Assembly: GCA_030523325.1 (NCBI GenBank)
Contig: JAUNIS010000004.1
Coordinates: forward strand, 48,400 to 112,399
Source of the DNA: Phascolarctobacterium sp.
GTDB taxonomy: Bacteria > Bacillota > Negativicutes > Acidaminococcales > Acidaminococcaceae
DNA: 64,000 nt
Direction of reading: 5' to 3'
In this document: piece after piece, positions 52,779-61,112 of the stretch
How positions within the stretch are numbered: the first letter of the stretch is position 1
Layout: each line of letters opens with the position of its first letter
Notes under the pieces: model-generated
Seen by the model: only the letters and a program-made list of their open reading frames with translations
What the model was told of the DNA's origin: nothing
The model's database searches: none
Made by a program: the position numbers and the translations under genes

Positions 52779-54155
52779 TTATTTTTTTAACAACCCGAAA
52801 ATTAAGCCTGCGAGTAAAATCACGCCGCTGATTTCGAGACTTGGGAACAGAGTATTACCTGCTGTTGGTACGAAAAATTTATACGTTAAGGCTACGAAGA
52901 CGCCTACGAGCATAGCGAAGAAACCAATTTTAGGAGCAACCCTGCCAGGTACGAAGATGGCGAAGGTCAATGGTAAAAAGACACCACTACCACGCAAAGC
53001 CATGGACAGATAGTTCCAATCGAGCACTAAGCTGTCTAAATTATGGAAGACGAAGATAATGGCGAGGACTGTGGCCAAGAGAACGCAAGCTCGATTGATC
53101 CATAATAATTTTTTGCTATCCTCCACGTGCAAGAGAGCCTTAAAAATATCGCGACTCATCATGGTGCCAATGCCTAGAGCAAGACCACCGCAGCTACCTA
53201 CGGAACTTAACAGCAAGGCAGCGATGCCTACCCCGCCCAGCCATTCGGGAAGCTGAGTCAAAAGGAACATGGGCAAAGCCTCGATAGGATTAATTGTAGG
53301 ATAAAACTGACGCATATACATACCAATGACAACGGAGGGCAACCCAACGGGAATTACTACAATAGCCGCAGCTAAACAACCGCTCATTGCCGTCTTGGAA
53401 TCTTTTGCACTAAAAAGCGCTTGCACGTATGTTTGCGTGCTAATAACACCGATGATCATACTAGCGAGACTGTACATGGCACTCTCGAAACCGTTACCAA
53501 AAAGACTGAAGGCTTTAGGTTCGAAATGGGCATGCATACCCGTGAGAGCGCCCATTTGGTTATAAGCTAGAAAACCGCCTACAAAAATGCTGGCGAAAAT
53601 CAAAAATAATTTAAAAATACCACTGAGCCCGCTCCCCTTGAGTCCACCAAAAACTACGAAGCCCATGACGATGACGACCATGATAATGGCCGCGGTAAAA
53701 TAACTTACGCCAAAAAGTGGAGCAATTAAATGCAAGGTCGTCAGCGTACTTGCGACGATGCTAAAGAAAATACCAGCCGCAGAAGAAATACTTGCCACAG
53801 GTCCAGCGTTTTTTCCGTAGTTGAGCACCAAATATTCACTAATCGTGGTGAGTCCGCTTGTTCTCAAAGGACGAGCATAAAAAAGCGCCATAATAATTAA
53901 AGCGATACCACTGCCTAAAGTAAACCACCAGGCAGCTAGACCAATTTTAAAACCCATCTGCGCAGTACCAATTGTCGCCGCGCCCCCAACAATTGTGCCG
54001 ATGATAGCTCCTGCTACCATACCTGCACCACTTGAACGACCGCCAACATTGTAATCGTCTGCGGATTTAATCTTCCGAGCCTCGATGATTCCCGGAAGCA
54101 TAGTCAAGGCGAGCGTTATTATTAAACTTATTAAGTGAATTGTAGTTAGTTTCAT
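52779..54155 (-). CDS. Sodium:solute symporter family transporter
   Basis: The 458-residue inner-membrane protein has about thirteen hydrophobic segments and the sodium:solute symporter layout, including IISLIITLALTMLPG at the first helix, DDYNVGGRSSGAGMVAGAIIG, the sodium-site region and LLLSSVGSCGGLALGIGTMMSRDIF. The ATG at 54155 (MKLTTIH) is preferred to the open frame up to 54230, whose extra residues are charged and overlap a repeat-rich spacer; GAGGT lies upstream. It follows the AbrB-like gene in the same direction with a 198-base gap and ends at a terminator. The substrate is unknown; its position beside amidohydrolase genes suggests an organic acid or amino-acid derivative. Confidence 0.86.
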   Translation of the reverse strand: MKLTTIHLISLIITLALTMLPGIIEARKIKSADDYNVGGRSSGAGMVAGAIIGTIVGGAATIGTAQMGFKIGLAAWWFTLGSGIALIIMALFYARPLRTSGLTTISEYLVLNYGKNAGPVASISSAAGIFFSIVASTLTTLHLIAPLFGVSYFTAAIIMVVIVMGFVVFGGLKGSGLSGIFKLFLIFASIFVGGFLAYNQMGALTGMHAHFEPKAFSLFGNGFESAMYSLASMIIGVISTQTYVQALFSAKDSKTAMSGCLAAAIVVIPVGLPSVVIGMYMRQFYPTINPIEALPMFLLTQLPEWLGGVGIAALLLSSVGSCGGLALGIGTMMSRDIFKALLHVEDSKKLLWINRACVLLATVLAIIFVFHNLDSLVLDWNYLSMALRGSGVFLPLTFAIFVPGRVAPKIGFFAMLVGVFVALTYKFFVPTAGNTLFPSLEISGVILLAGLIFGLLKK

Positions 54156-54211
54156 TGGTTGTAAATACCTCAAAAAAAATTTGTAGTTTTTGCGTTTTTC
54201 GCATCTACTTG

Positions 54212-54273
54212 CACTTTCCTTTGTCGCCAAATGAAAGTGCCAAAGGAAAGCGCGAGCTTTTTGAAAAAGCTCG
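54212..54273. repeat. Inverted repeats in spacer between AbrB-like and symporter genes
   Basis: The spacer holds two hairpins: GCACTTTC paired with GAAAGTGC (about 54212-54241) and CGAGCTTTTT paired with AAAAAGCTCG (about 54252-54273). They may end the AbrB-like transcript or be remains of an intergenic repeat. No long T tract follows. Confidence 0.4.
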
Positions 54274-54353
54274 GGAAAACTCCAGCTTTTTGCCTCCTCG
54301 CAAATCTAATTCCGAATTAATTTTTCTCTCCCTTGCGATTTATCGCAGAAAGT

Positions 54354-55406
54354 TCACTCCACGTCGTGCTTCTTGAACCACCACTTAATGCCCACGGGCA
54401 CAAGGAAACAAATCATAATCATACGTGCGAACTGATACGTAAGAATAATACTAACGTCCTCGCCCATACTCAAACCTGCCAGACACATCTCGGTGATGCC
54501 ACCAGGTGCCATAGCGAGGAATGCAGTTATCAGGCTAAAGCCGTACATAGAGCTCAAGTGGAAAGCAACAGCAACACTGACGGCTATCATAATTCCAGAA
54601 CCAATGAAAATATGAGGTAAAAGCTTATAAGTATTTAATAATCTATCTTTATCAAGCTGTGAACCCATGACGAGACCGATTAAAAGTTGAGCAAAGCCCA
54701 TCACAGGACCGGGAATTGGTAAAACAGGATGCACTGCCACGCTAAAAATCGCCGCTGCGAAAACTGGTCCGATTAAACGTGGTGCAGGAAAATGAATACT
54801 CTTAGCAATATACCAGCCAATCATACCTAAGGGCAGAAAAATCGCCCAATGATAACCATCCCCATTAGCCATAATTTTTCCTAATTGCTCGTCTGGCATA
54901 ACATTGGCCCCGAGTCCATACACAGCCAAAAACGGTACGGAAATGACAACGGAAAACATGCGCAGAGTTTGCATGACCATCACGACATTGGCATCGCAGC
55001 GTTTATCCTCCTCACTGAGAATCATCATGATGGTTAAGCCACCTGGCATCATACCCATCACGGAGGAAATTAAATTAGCAAAGCTATGACGTGCGATGAA
55101 AACAGCAATAATAAGGCTAATGCTCAAGCAGGAAGCACATGCTTCAAAAACGCCAAGCCCCTGTGCCATAACAGCCGCTGCGGTTTCATCGGTAAAATTA
55201 CGACCGATACCATAGCCAGCGGCCAAGAGTGCGTATTCGCGCCATTTCTTTTCATAAACTATGGATTTGTCAATGAAAATTCTTGTCAGCGTTGCTGCGA
55301 TAATGCCGCCAAGCATATACGGAATGGGCACGCCTTGTAAATACAGCACCCTACCCAAAGCACCCGCAACAAGAAATAAAATTGCCTTCTTAAGATAAAT
55401 ATTCAC
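54354..55406 (-). CDS. AbrB-family membrane protein (putative transporter)
   Basis: The 350-residue protein is made of two similar halves of about five hydrophobic segments each, the internal duplication typical of the AbrB (formerly ammonia monooxygenase-like) family. Each half carries a MMPGGLTIMMIL or MAPGGITEMCLAG block, the family signature. Members are thought to be transporters or regulators of uptake; their substrates are poorly known. The start is the GTG at 55406 with a weak GAGTG upstream; no better ATG exists before the first membrane segment. It leads the group symporter, DcuC-like and hydrolases, although terminators separate the later genes. Confidence 0.85.
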   Translation of the reverse strand: MNIYLKKAILFLVAGALGRVLYLQGVPIPYMLGGIIAATLTRIFIDKSIVYEKKWREYALLAAGYGIGRNFTDETAAAVMAQGLGVFEACASCLSISLIIAVFIARHSFANLISSVMGMMPGGLTIMMILSEEDKRCDANVVMVMQTLRMFSVVISVPFLAVYGLGANVMPDEQLGKIMANGDGYHWAIFLPLGMIGWYIAKSIHFPAPRLIGPVFAAAIFSVAVHPVLPIPGPVMGFAQLLIGLVMGSQLDKDRLLNTYKLLPHIFIGSGIMIAVSVAVAFHLSSMYGFSLITAFLAMAPGGITEMCLAGLSMGEDVSIILTYQFARMIMICFLVPVGIKWWFKKHDVE

Positions 55407-55663
55407 AAAATCACTCGATTCAAAAAATTTCGTACAGAAATATGATAGAACTTTATGGTGAATGTGTCAAATATTAATTCGCAATCCGCAATGCGCAATT
55501 AAAGGTGCAAGCCTGCGGCTTGCGGTTTAAATATTTATAATTGATAATTAATAATTAAAAAAGTCTTCCCCACTTCAAAAGAAGCGGGGAAGCGTAAATT
55601 GAATATAAGTGTTAATTAATTAGTTTTGATGGTTGCAAGCTCTTCTGCTTTACTCATTCTTCA
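55407..55663. other. AT-rich spacer with short repeats
   Basis: This 257-base gap contains the motif TTCGCAATCCGCAATGCGCA (55491-55510), related to the sequence near the right edge of the window, a TTGATAATTAATAATT tract, the terminator at 55565-55592 and a 13-codon frame (MSKAEELATIKTN on the minus strand, near 55623-55664) that is probably not a gene. Confidence 0.5.
55565..55592 (-). terminator. Intrinsic terminator after Rpn-type fragment
   Basis: Arms CTTCCCCACTTC and GAAGCGGGGAAG around AAAA, followed on the minus strand by ACTTTTTTAATT. Confidence 0.88.
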
Positions 55664-55954
55664 CTAAATTCCAAATTCAGCCATCAACTGTTTTTGGAAA
55701 GCCATATCGGTAACTGACTTTTCTAAGTCGTCGAACCGTTTAGAAGCCAAAAGCAATTGGATTAACTTGTTAATACGTTTATTCTCTTCGAAAGCAGCTT
55801 CCTTAGCGGCTTCTTCAGCTGCTTCACGTCTATTTCTTTCAATGATCTCACACATCTGCTTTACTCCTTCTTCACTTTCTTTAAAAATCCGTTTCAGTCT
55901 AGAAGTTTCAGGAAATCTTTCATCGTATGCATTATTTTCGACAAAGACTTCCAT
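55664..55954 (-). pseudogene. C-terminal fragment of an Rpn/PD-(D/E)XK-type recombination-promoting nuclease
   Basis: The 96-residue frame resembles only the tail of Rpn-type transposase-like nucleases: the RLKRIFKESEEGVKQMCEI segment, a charged coiled coil rich in Ala and Glu (REAAEEAAKEAAFEENKR) and a short helix INKLIQLLLA. The nuclease core is missing, so this is probably a remnant. It begins eight bases after the HigA-like gene and may be translated with it. Alternatively it is a small coiled-coil third component of the toxin-antitoxin locus; I think that less likely. Confidence 0.6.
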
Positions 55955-55962
55955 TAATCCTG

Positions 55963-56259
55963 TTAATCGCTTTGCAGTTTTTGTTTTGGTACAAATTCTA
56001 TTTTAAGTGCCATTCCCATACCATCTGCTAAACGTTTGAGAAGATTCACCGTTGGATTTCGCGTTCCATTTTCTAACTTACTAATGTCTGCTTGATTAAT
56101 ACCTGTACGCTCAGCAAGTTGTTTTTGCGTTAAGTTTTGACTGGTTCTCGCTTCAATAATTGCTCTAATGATATCAAGTTCAGGTTGCAATGCTTCATAC
56201 TCTTTTTTGAACTCTTCATCTTGGAGTTGTTCGTCAAGCATATCTTTTAAAGTTAACAT
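55963..56259 (-). CDS. HigA-like antitoxin with XRE-type helix-turn-helix
   Basis: The 98-residue protein has a helical N-terminal arm (KEYEALQPELDIIRAIIEAR) and a central XRE helix-turn-helix, LTQKQLAERTGINQADISKLENG, the layout of HigA antitoxins encoded after their toxin. It overlaps the toxin gene by seven bases, so they are translated together. It should neutralise the HigB-like protein and repress the promoter at 56623-56651. The C-terminal tail IEFVPKQKLQ is short. Confidence 0.87.
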   Translation of the reverse strand: MLTLKDMLDEQLQDEEFKKEYEALQPELDIIRAIIEARTSQNLTQKQLAERTGINQADISKLENGTRNPTVNLLKRLADGMGMALKIEFVPKQKLQSD

Positions 56260-56609
56260 GTCGTCATCCTCCTAATAAAGTCTTCCCTGTAGGATTTGGC
56301 TAATTCTATTTCTTTTCGCGGCGTTTTTTGAGTCTTTTTGACAAACCCATTGGTTAGTACAATTTTACCTCCATAATAAAAGAAATAAAGTATCCTCGTG
56401 CTATCGGTCGCGAAATCACATCTGAGCTCATATATTCCATCTTCAAGGTGCTTACTATACGGTTCTCGCATAAAGTTTCCTTTTTCCTCGAGTATTTTCA
56501 ATAATCCGTATACCTTCGCTTTCATTTTTACATCTAGTCCGTTAACAAAATCTTGGACCGGGACATCTCCATTACTTTTTTCATAAACAATAACAGTATA
56601 TTCAGTCAT
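56253..56609 (-). CDS. HigB/RelE-superfamily toxin (phage Gp49-like)
   Basis: The 118-residue protein belongs to the Gp49/HigB-like branch of RelE-type ribosome-dependent mRNA interferases. Family features are the central HLEDGIYELRCDFATDSTRILYFF and the following IVLTNGFVKKTQKTPRKEIELA, with the basic and aromatic residues usual at the active site. AAGGAGGAAAC precedes the ATG, a strong ribosome site. It is the first gene of the toxin-antitoxin operon under its own promoter (56623-56651). Such loci are often acquired horizontally; the neighbouring Rpn-type fragment supports a small accessory patch here. Confidence 0.88.
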   Translation of the reverse strand: MTEYTVIVYEKSNGDVPVQDFVNGLDVKMKAKVYGLLKILEEKGNFMREPYSKHLEDGIYELRCDFATDSTRILYFFYYGGKIVLTNGFVKKTQKTPRKEIELAKSYREDFIRRMTTC

Positions 56610-56622
56610 GTTTCCTCCTTAA

Positions 56623-56651
56623 ATTTTATGGTATATATCACATATTGTCAA
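56623..56651 (-). promoter_or_regulatory. Sigma-70-type promoter for HigBA-like operon
   Basis: Minus strand: TTGACA (56651-56646), 17 bp, TAAAAT (56628-56623). TSS would lie about ten bases before the toxin ribosome site. Confidence 0.78.
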
Positions 56652-56697
56652 TGCTTCAAATAAATTCTTTTCACTGCCCTTTCGGAAAATAAAAAAA

Positions 56698-56775
56698 GAG
56701 CTGTTTTACGCATAGTCATCCCTAAAAGAAAAACCAGCCAATAAAACAGCTCCTTGGCAACAATATGAAGTTACA
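56698..56775 (-). ncRNA. Possible small RNA with own promoter and terminator
   Basis: Minus strand: TTGACG (56808-56803), 17 bp, TAAAAT (56785-56780), then about 75 nt ending in a hairpin with arms GAGCTGTTTTA and TAAAACAGCTC around a loop of 33 nt, followed by TTTTTTTATTTT. No convincing frame lies inside. It could also be an upstream leader of the toxin-antitoxin operon, but that has its own promoter 50 bases further on. Confidence 0.45.
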
Positions 56776-56886
56776 ATAAATTTTATACTGAATAATTTAA
56801 TACGTCAAGAGAGGAATCAAGAGTTATGAGTCCACGCCTAACCTTTTACAGTGATGGACGTTCTCGAAATTTATAATATTGTTACT

Positions 56887-56993
56887 CAAAACGTTCAGAG
56901 TATGTCAGCTGTTAGGAAGCCCGACGACGGCGTACTAAATAAAGCGTACGTCTAGGAGGGCTGACAACACAGATGGCATGCTATGAACGTTTT
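56887..56993. repeat. Structured repeat element, copy A (after metK)
   Basis: A 107-base imperfect palindrome with outer arms AAAACGTTCA and TGAACGTTTT, an inner stem AGTATGTC/GGCATGCT, and the core TAAAGCGTACGTCT followed by AGGAGG and CTGACAAC. Copy B (58447-58545) shares the layout and core, while its outer arms differ in a paired way. It lies just after the metK stop codon and may end its transcript. Identity unknown. Confidence 0.6.
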
Positions 56994-57014
56994 TAAAATA
57001 TTTAAATGCTCTCC

Positions 57015-58193
57015 TTACAAACCTGCTTGTTCGCGAAGCGCCTCCGCCTTATCAGTTTGTTCCCAGGGGAACGGGAAATCGGTACGTCCGAAGTGACCAT
57101 AAGCCGCAGTCTTTTTGTACATAGGACGGAGCAGGTCGAGTTCACGAATAATACCGGTGGGGCTCAGCTTGAAGTTTTTCGCAACGAGCTCAGCGATTTT
57201 TTCTTCAGAAATTTTTGCAGTGCCGAAGGTTTCTACGAGAACGGAAACAGGTTTAGCAACGCCAATTGCATAAGCAAGTTGAATTTCGCATTTATCTGCA
57301 AGACCAGCTGCTACAATATTTTTAGCAACATAACGAGCTGCGTAGGCTGCACTACGGTCAACCTTAGAGGGGTCCTTGCCAGAGAAGGCACCGCCACCAT
57401 GACGAGCCATACCACCGTAAGTATCAACGATAATCTTACGACCAGTTAAACCAGCGTCACCTTGAGGACCACCAATTACGAAACGACCAGTGGGGTTGAT
57501 ATAATATTTAGTGTTTTCATCAAGCATTTGAGTAGGAATAACAGGTTTAATTACGTTTTCGATGATGTCATTATGAATTTGTTCGTTAGTAATTTCCGGG
57601 GCATGTTGAGAAGAAACTACAACTGCATCAATGCGAACGGGCTTGCCATCAACATATTCAACGGTAACTTGAGTTTTTCCGTCGGGACGGAGATAAGGCA
57701 GAAGACCACTCTTACGAACCTCGGTCAGACGCAGAGCCATTTTATTAGCAAGGTATGCAGGCATGGGCATAAGAGTCTCGGTTTCGTTAGTTGCATAACC
57801 GAACATCATGCCTTGGTCACCAGCACCAGCTTCTTCTTCGGCAGCTTCACCAGCTTTTGCTTCCAAAGCTTTGTCAACGCCCATAGCGATATCGCCGGAT
57901 TGTTCATCGATAGATACGAGTACGCCACAGGTATGTCCGTCAAAACCATATTTTGCACGGTCGTAACCGATTTCGATTACAGTGTCACGAGCAATACGAG
58001 GAATATCAACATAGCAAGTTGTAGAAATTTCGCCGAAAACATGAATTTGGCCAGTGGTTACGATGGTTTCGCAAGCAACACGGCCCTTAGGATCTTGTGC
58101 AAGAATTGCATCAAGAATTGCATCAGAAATTTGGTCGGCAATCTTATCGGGATGGCCTTCGGTAACAGATTCGGAAGTAAAAAGTTTACGCAT
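57015..58193 (-). CDS. metK: S-adenosylmethionine synthetase
   Basis: The enzyme makes S-adenosylmethionine from methionine and ATP. The 392-residue protein matches the family over its full length: [21 protein letters not shown] at the start, [12 protein letters not shown], the phosphate loop [14 protein letters not shown] and [24 protein letters not shown] riboswitch lies about 350 bases upstream with its own promoter and terminator, so expression should fall when SAM is plentiful. Two copies of a structured repeat bracket the gene. SAM also feeds the two radical SAM proteins of the island, but a housekeeping role explains the gene fully. Confidence 0.98.
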   Translation of the reverse strand: MRKLFTSESVTEGHPDKIADQISDAILDAILAQDPKGRVACETIVTTGQIHVFGEISTTCYVDIPRIARDTVIEIGYDRAKYGFDGHTCGVLVSIDEQSGDIAMGVDKALEAKAGEAAEEEAGAGDQGMMFGYATNETETLMPMPAYLANKMALRLTEVRKSGLLPYLRPDGKTQVTVEYVDGKPVRIDAVVVSSQHAPEITNEQIHNDIIENVIKPVIPTQMLDENTKYYINPTGRFVIGGPQGDAGLTGRKIIVDTYGGMARHGGGAFSGKDPSKVDRSAAYAARYVAKNIVAAGLADKCEIQLAYAIGVAKPVSVLVETFGTAKISEEKIAELVAKNFKLSPTGIIRELDLLRPMYKKTAAYGHFGRTDFPFPWEQTDKAEALREQAGL

Positions 58194-58446
58194 ATGTAAC
58201 TCCTTTCAAGCAACAAAAAATATAATAAAATCAACATACTTGGAAAATATTTAGAATGCATCAGCTGTGAGAGTTTGCTAAGCTACATTAAAAGTAAAAT
58301 CGCAATAATTAGCCGAATATAAGCCAAACATTTTCCCAATGAAATAAAGCAACACTCGAATGTTCAATATCTGCAATATCCTTCTATATTATAATTATAT
58401 ATTGCAACAAAAATTATGGCAGACGTAAAATGAACATCAACGCTAA

Positions 58447-58545
58447 CAAAATTTTCAGAGTTAGCTCCAAGGAAGGTCGACGAGGGCCTGCTAAAGCGTA
58501 CGTCTTGGTGGCCTAACAACGAAGCTAGCCGCTATGAAAATTTTG
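58447..58545. repeat. Structured repeat element, copy B (metK leader)
   Basis: A 99-base imperfect palindrome with outer arms AAAATTTTCA and TGAAAATTTT, an inner stem AGTTAGCT/AGCTAGC, and the core TAAAGCGTACGTCT followed by TGGTGG and CTAACAAC. It begins about ten bases after the riboswitch terminator in the metK leader. The 250 bases between it and metK hold no gene or clear motif. Confidence 0.6.
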
Positions 58546-58705
58546 CAAAATAAAAGGCGTTCTCTGTTGAGAACGCCGCAAGTTCGTTTAGCATTCTCAT
58601 CTTACAGAAAAAACTGCAGGACTTAGCACCTTTCCCTAACCAGGCGATTAGGATGGTTGCTGCGGTTTCATAGGGCCTTTCCCTCCACCGCTCTTGATGA
58701 GTGTT
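58545..58705 (-). promoter_or_regulatory. SAM-I (S-box) riboswitch with terminator, upstream of metK
   Basis: The minus strand shows the S-box core: CTCATCAAGAGCGGTGGAGG, GGCCCTATGAAACC, GCAGCAACC, AAGGTGCTAAGTCC and the closing GATGAG that pairs with CTCATC to form P1. The expression platform is the hairpin GGCGTTCTC/GAGAACGCC (58556-58577) followed by TTTTATTTTG. Binding of SAM should favour this terminator and stop transcription into metK. Confidence 0.95.
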
Positions 58706-58723
58706 ATTTAATTCACTTATGAG

Positions 58724-58752
58724 ATTATAAAGCATATTTAGAAAAAAAGCAA
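58724..58752 (-). promoter_or_regulatory. Sigma-70-type promoter of the metK riboswitch transcript
   Basis: Minus strand: TTGCTT (58752-58747), 17 bp, TATAAT (58729-58724), about 12 bases before the aptamer. Confidence 0.75.
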
Positions 58753-58785
58753 GCATTTTGTAAAATAATTTACAAAATATTGTGT

Positions 58786-59994
58786 TTACCCACGAGTTTG
58801 ACGAATTTTCATTGCTTCGTCTAAGATTACGCGCGCAACTTCAATCTTCGGCATGCAGTCGAGACTCTTCACATCACCAGAAGCATAGAGCAGCTTAACA
58901 ATATTGGTATCCGCATTGAAGCCTGCGTTTTGCATGGTAACATCGTTAGCAACGATCATGTCGAGATTTTTCTTCACAACCTTTTCACGAGCGTTATCCA
59001 AAAGGTTTTGCGTTTCAGCCGCAAAACCTACTAGGACTTGGTGAGTCTTCTTAGACCCCAGGGTCTTTAAGATATCGGGATTTTTATCCATAACGACGGT
59101 CATGGCATCGTCATTTTTCTTTTTAATTTTTTGAGTCGCTACGTCACGGGGACGATAATCGGCAACAGCTGCCGCTTTAATAACGATATCAACATCGTCG
59201 TAGGCAGCAAGACATGCATCTAGCATTTGACAAGTCGTCTCGACATTAACTACCTTTACATTAGCAGGAGGCTTCAAGGCGCTAGGTCCAGAGACGAGAA
59301 TAACATCGGCCCCGCGAGCAGCTGCCATCTCGGCAACAGCATAACCCATCTTTCCAGAGGAACGATTGCCCACAAAACGAACAGGGTCTATGGGTTCACG
59401 AGTTCCGGCTGCAGTAACGAGAACCTTCAAGCCACGCATGTCCCCTTCTCTTTTCGCAAAGAATGCATCCATATAGTTTTGAATTTCCATAGGCTCGGGC
59501 ATACGTCCTTTACCATTAACTCCGCAAGCCAAAAAGCCTGTTGCAGGTTCCATAATAGTAATGCCACGCTCCGCTAAGGTTTTAAGATTAGCTTGGGTTG
59601 CAGCATTTTCATACATACCCGTATTCATAGCAGGTACGACGATAACAGGACATTGAGCTGCTAAAATAGTTGTAGAAAGCAAATCATCAGCAATGCCACA
59701 AGCCATCTTCGCGAGAATATTGGCTGTTGCCGGAGCGATTAAATACGCGTCAGCCCAATTAGCTAAAGCAATATGTTCAACATGGAATTCTTGATTTTTA
59801 TCCCACATGGAGGTTGCAACCTTGTTGCCGCTAATTTCTGCGAACATCAAGGGAGTAATGAATTCTTGAGCGTGGTCAGTCATAACAACGCGGATCTCGG
59901 CCCCAGCCTTACGCAGATTGCTAACTAATTGCACACATTTAAAAATGGCAACGCCACCAGTTACGCCTAATACAATTTTCTTACCTTGTAACAA
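58786..59994 (-). CDS. coaBC: Bifunctional phosphopantothenoylcysteine decarboxylase/phosphopantothenate-cysteine ligase
   Basis: This enzyme carries out two steps of coenzyme A synthesis. The N-terminal CoaC flavoprotein half has GVTGGVAIFKC, the SNLRKAGAEIRVVMT segment, the catalytic-site histidine in FHVEHIALANWAD and VVPAMNTGMYENA; the C-terminal CoaB half has VTAAGTREPIDPVRFVGNRSSGKMG and AAVADYRPRD. The 402 residues fit the family. The start is a TTG at 59994 with GGAGG eight bases upstream. It follows rpoZ, an order common in Firmicutes. Confidence 0.96.
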   Translation of the reverse strand: MLQGKKIVLGVTGGVAIFKCVQLVSNLRKAGAEIRVVMTDHAQEFITPLMFAEISGNKVATSMWDKNQEFHVEHIALANWADAYLIAPATANILAKMACGIADDLLSTTILAAQCPVIVVPAMNTGMYENAATQANLKTLAERGITIMEPATGFLACGVNGKGRMPEPMEIQNYMDAFFAKREGDMRGLKVLVTAAGTREPIDPVRFVGNRSSGKMGYAVAEMAAARGADVILVSGPSALKPPANVKVVNVETTCQMLDACLAAYDDVDIVIKAAAVADYRPRDVATQKIKKKNDDAMTVVMDKNPDILKTLGSKKTHQVLVGFAAETQNLLDNAREKVVKKNLDMIVANDVTMQNAGFNADTNIVKLLYASGDVKSLDCMPKIEVARVILDEAMKIRQTRG

Positions 59995-60019
59995 GAGAGT
60001 ATCCTCCTCTACTTAAAGA

Positions 60020-60214
60020 TTAATAATTCTTATCGCGTTCGTAGGTAATGGTGTCTTTGGCAATTTCCTTCAATGCAGTAGAAACCTCTTTTTCCGCTGC
60101 GTTAATATCTGGTTTGGTGAGCTCGCGAGCTCTCTTAGCAGCAAGAATGCACAGGGTGTACTTGCTATCAACCTTTTCAGCTAAATAATCGATGGAAGGA
60201 TCTACCATACTCAT
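60020..60214 (-). CDS. rpoZ: RNA polymerase omega subunit
   Basis: The 64-residue omega subunit helps assemble RNA polymerase. The family pattern PSIDYLAEKVDSKYTLCILAAKRAREL with the following ALKEIAKDTITYE is clear. AAAGGAG precedes the ATG. It lies between gmk and coaBC, the usual Firmicutes order. Confidence 0.95.
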   Translation of the reverse strand: MSMVDPSIDYLAEKVDSKYTLCILAAKRARELTKPDINAAEKEVSTALKEIAKDTITYERDKNY

Positions 60215-60288
60215 GTTTTAAGTCTCCTTTGTTAATTTACTATTGTGAAATTTTGTGGTTTTATCGAACCTTATAGTTCAATGCGCAA

Positions 60289-60843
60289 TTATTTCTTCCC
60301 CTTCACTATCGTTATGATCTCATTTGCTGCTCTTTCAGCGACGTCGTTAACGATTGTGTAATTATATTGTGGGGCGAAAGACATTTCGTGAGCCGCACCA
60401 GCTAAACGTTTAAGAATTACTCCTTCGGAATCAGTTGCGCGACCACGCAGACGACGTTCTAGTTCCTCCATACTAGGCGGAATAATAAAGATTAGTACGG
60501 CCTCGGGGTAGCGCTCTTTAACCTGCAGAGCTCCTTGAATATCAATTTCCAAAAGAACGTCTTTGCCTGCAGCAAGCTGGTCCATAACAAATTTACGCGG
60601 GGTGCCGTAATAATTGCCAAAAACCTCGGCGTATTCAAGGAATTCGTCGTTGGCAATCATTGCCTTGGCTTCGTCAACTGTTTTAAAGAAATAATTGACA
60701 CCATTAACCTCACCCGTGCGAGGTGCCCTAGTTGTCACGCTAATGCTATAGCCAAGCTCGATTTGCTCGCGCATGATATTGCAAATCGTCCCCTTGCCTG
60801 CACCCGACGGACCAGAAATAACTAAGAGTAAGCCTTTATTCAT
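60289..60843 (-). CDS. gmk: Guanylate kinase
   Basis: The enzyme phosphorylates GMP to GDP. The 184-residue protein has the P-loop SGPSGAGKGT, the GMP-binding RAPRTGEVNGVNYFF, GNYYGTP and DVLLEIDIQGA, and IFIIPPSMEELERRLRGRATD. Its ATG overlaps the stop codon of the remA-like gene (TAATG), so translation is coupled. Confidence 0.97.
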   Translation of the reverse strand: MNKGLLLVISGPSGAGKGTICNIMREQIELGYSISVTTRAPRTGEVNGVNYFFKTVDEAKAMIANDEFLEYAEVFGNYYGTPRKFVMDQLAAGKDVLLEIDIQGALQVKERYPEAVLIFIIPPSMEELERRLRGRATDSEGVILKRLAGAAHEMSFAPQYNYTIVNDVAERAANEIITIVKGKK

Positions 60844-61100
60844 TATTCTTCGTCCTCATCATCTACCGCTAAGCGATTGGCAACGGTTTCGGGCTGCACC
60901 GCGCTTAAAATAATGTGCCCACTATCGGCTACCACAACAGCACGAGTGCGACGACCATATGTTGCGTCGATAAGCATGCCCTTGTCACGAGCTTCTTGGA
61001 TAATGCGTTTGATAGGCGCGGATTCCGGACTAATAATGGAAATAATGCGATTAGCAGCAACGATATTGCCAAAGCCAATGTTAATAAGCTTAATATCCAT
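60843..61100 (-). CDS. remA: RemA-like DNA-binding regulatory protein
   Basis: The 85-residue protein belongs to the RemA family (DUF370), known in Bacillus as an activator of matrix genes and osmoprotection. The signature is complete: [27 protein letters not shown], then [36 protein letters not shown]. It ends in an acidic tail DDEDEE. GAGGGG precedes the ATG. It lies between yicC and gmk, as in most Firmicutes. Confidence 0.93.
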   Translation of the reverse strand: MDIKLINIGFGNIVAANRIISIISPESAPIKRIIQEARDKGMLIDATYGRRTRAVVVADSGHIILSAVQPETVANRLAVDDEDEE

Positions 61101-61112
61101 AAAATTCCCCTC

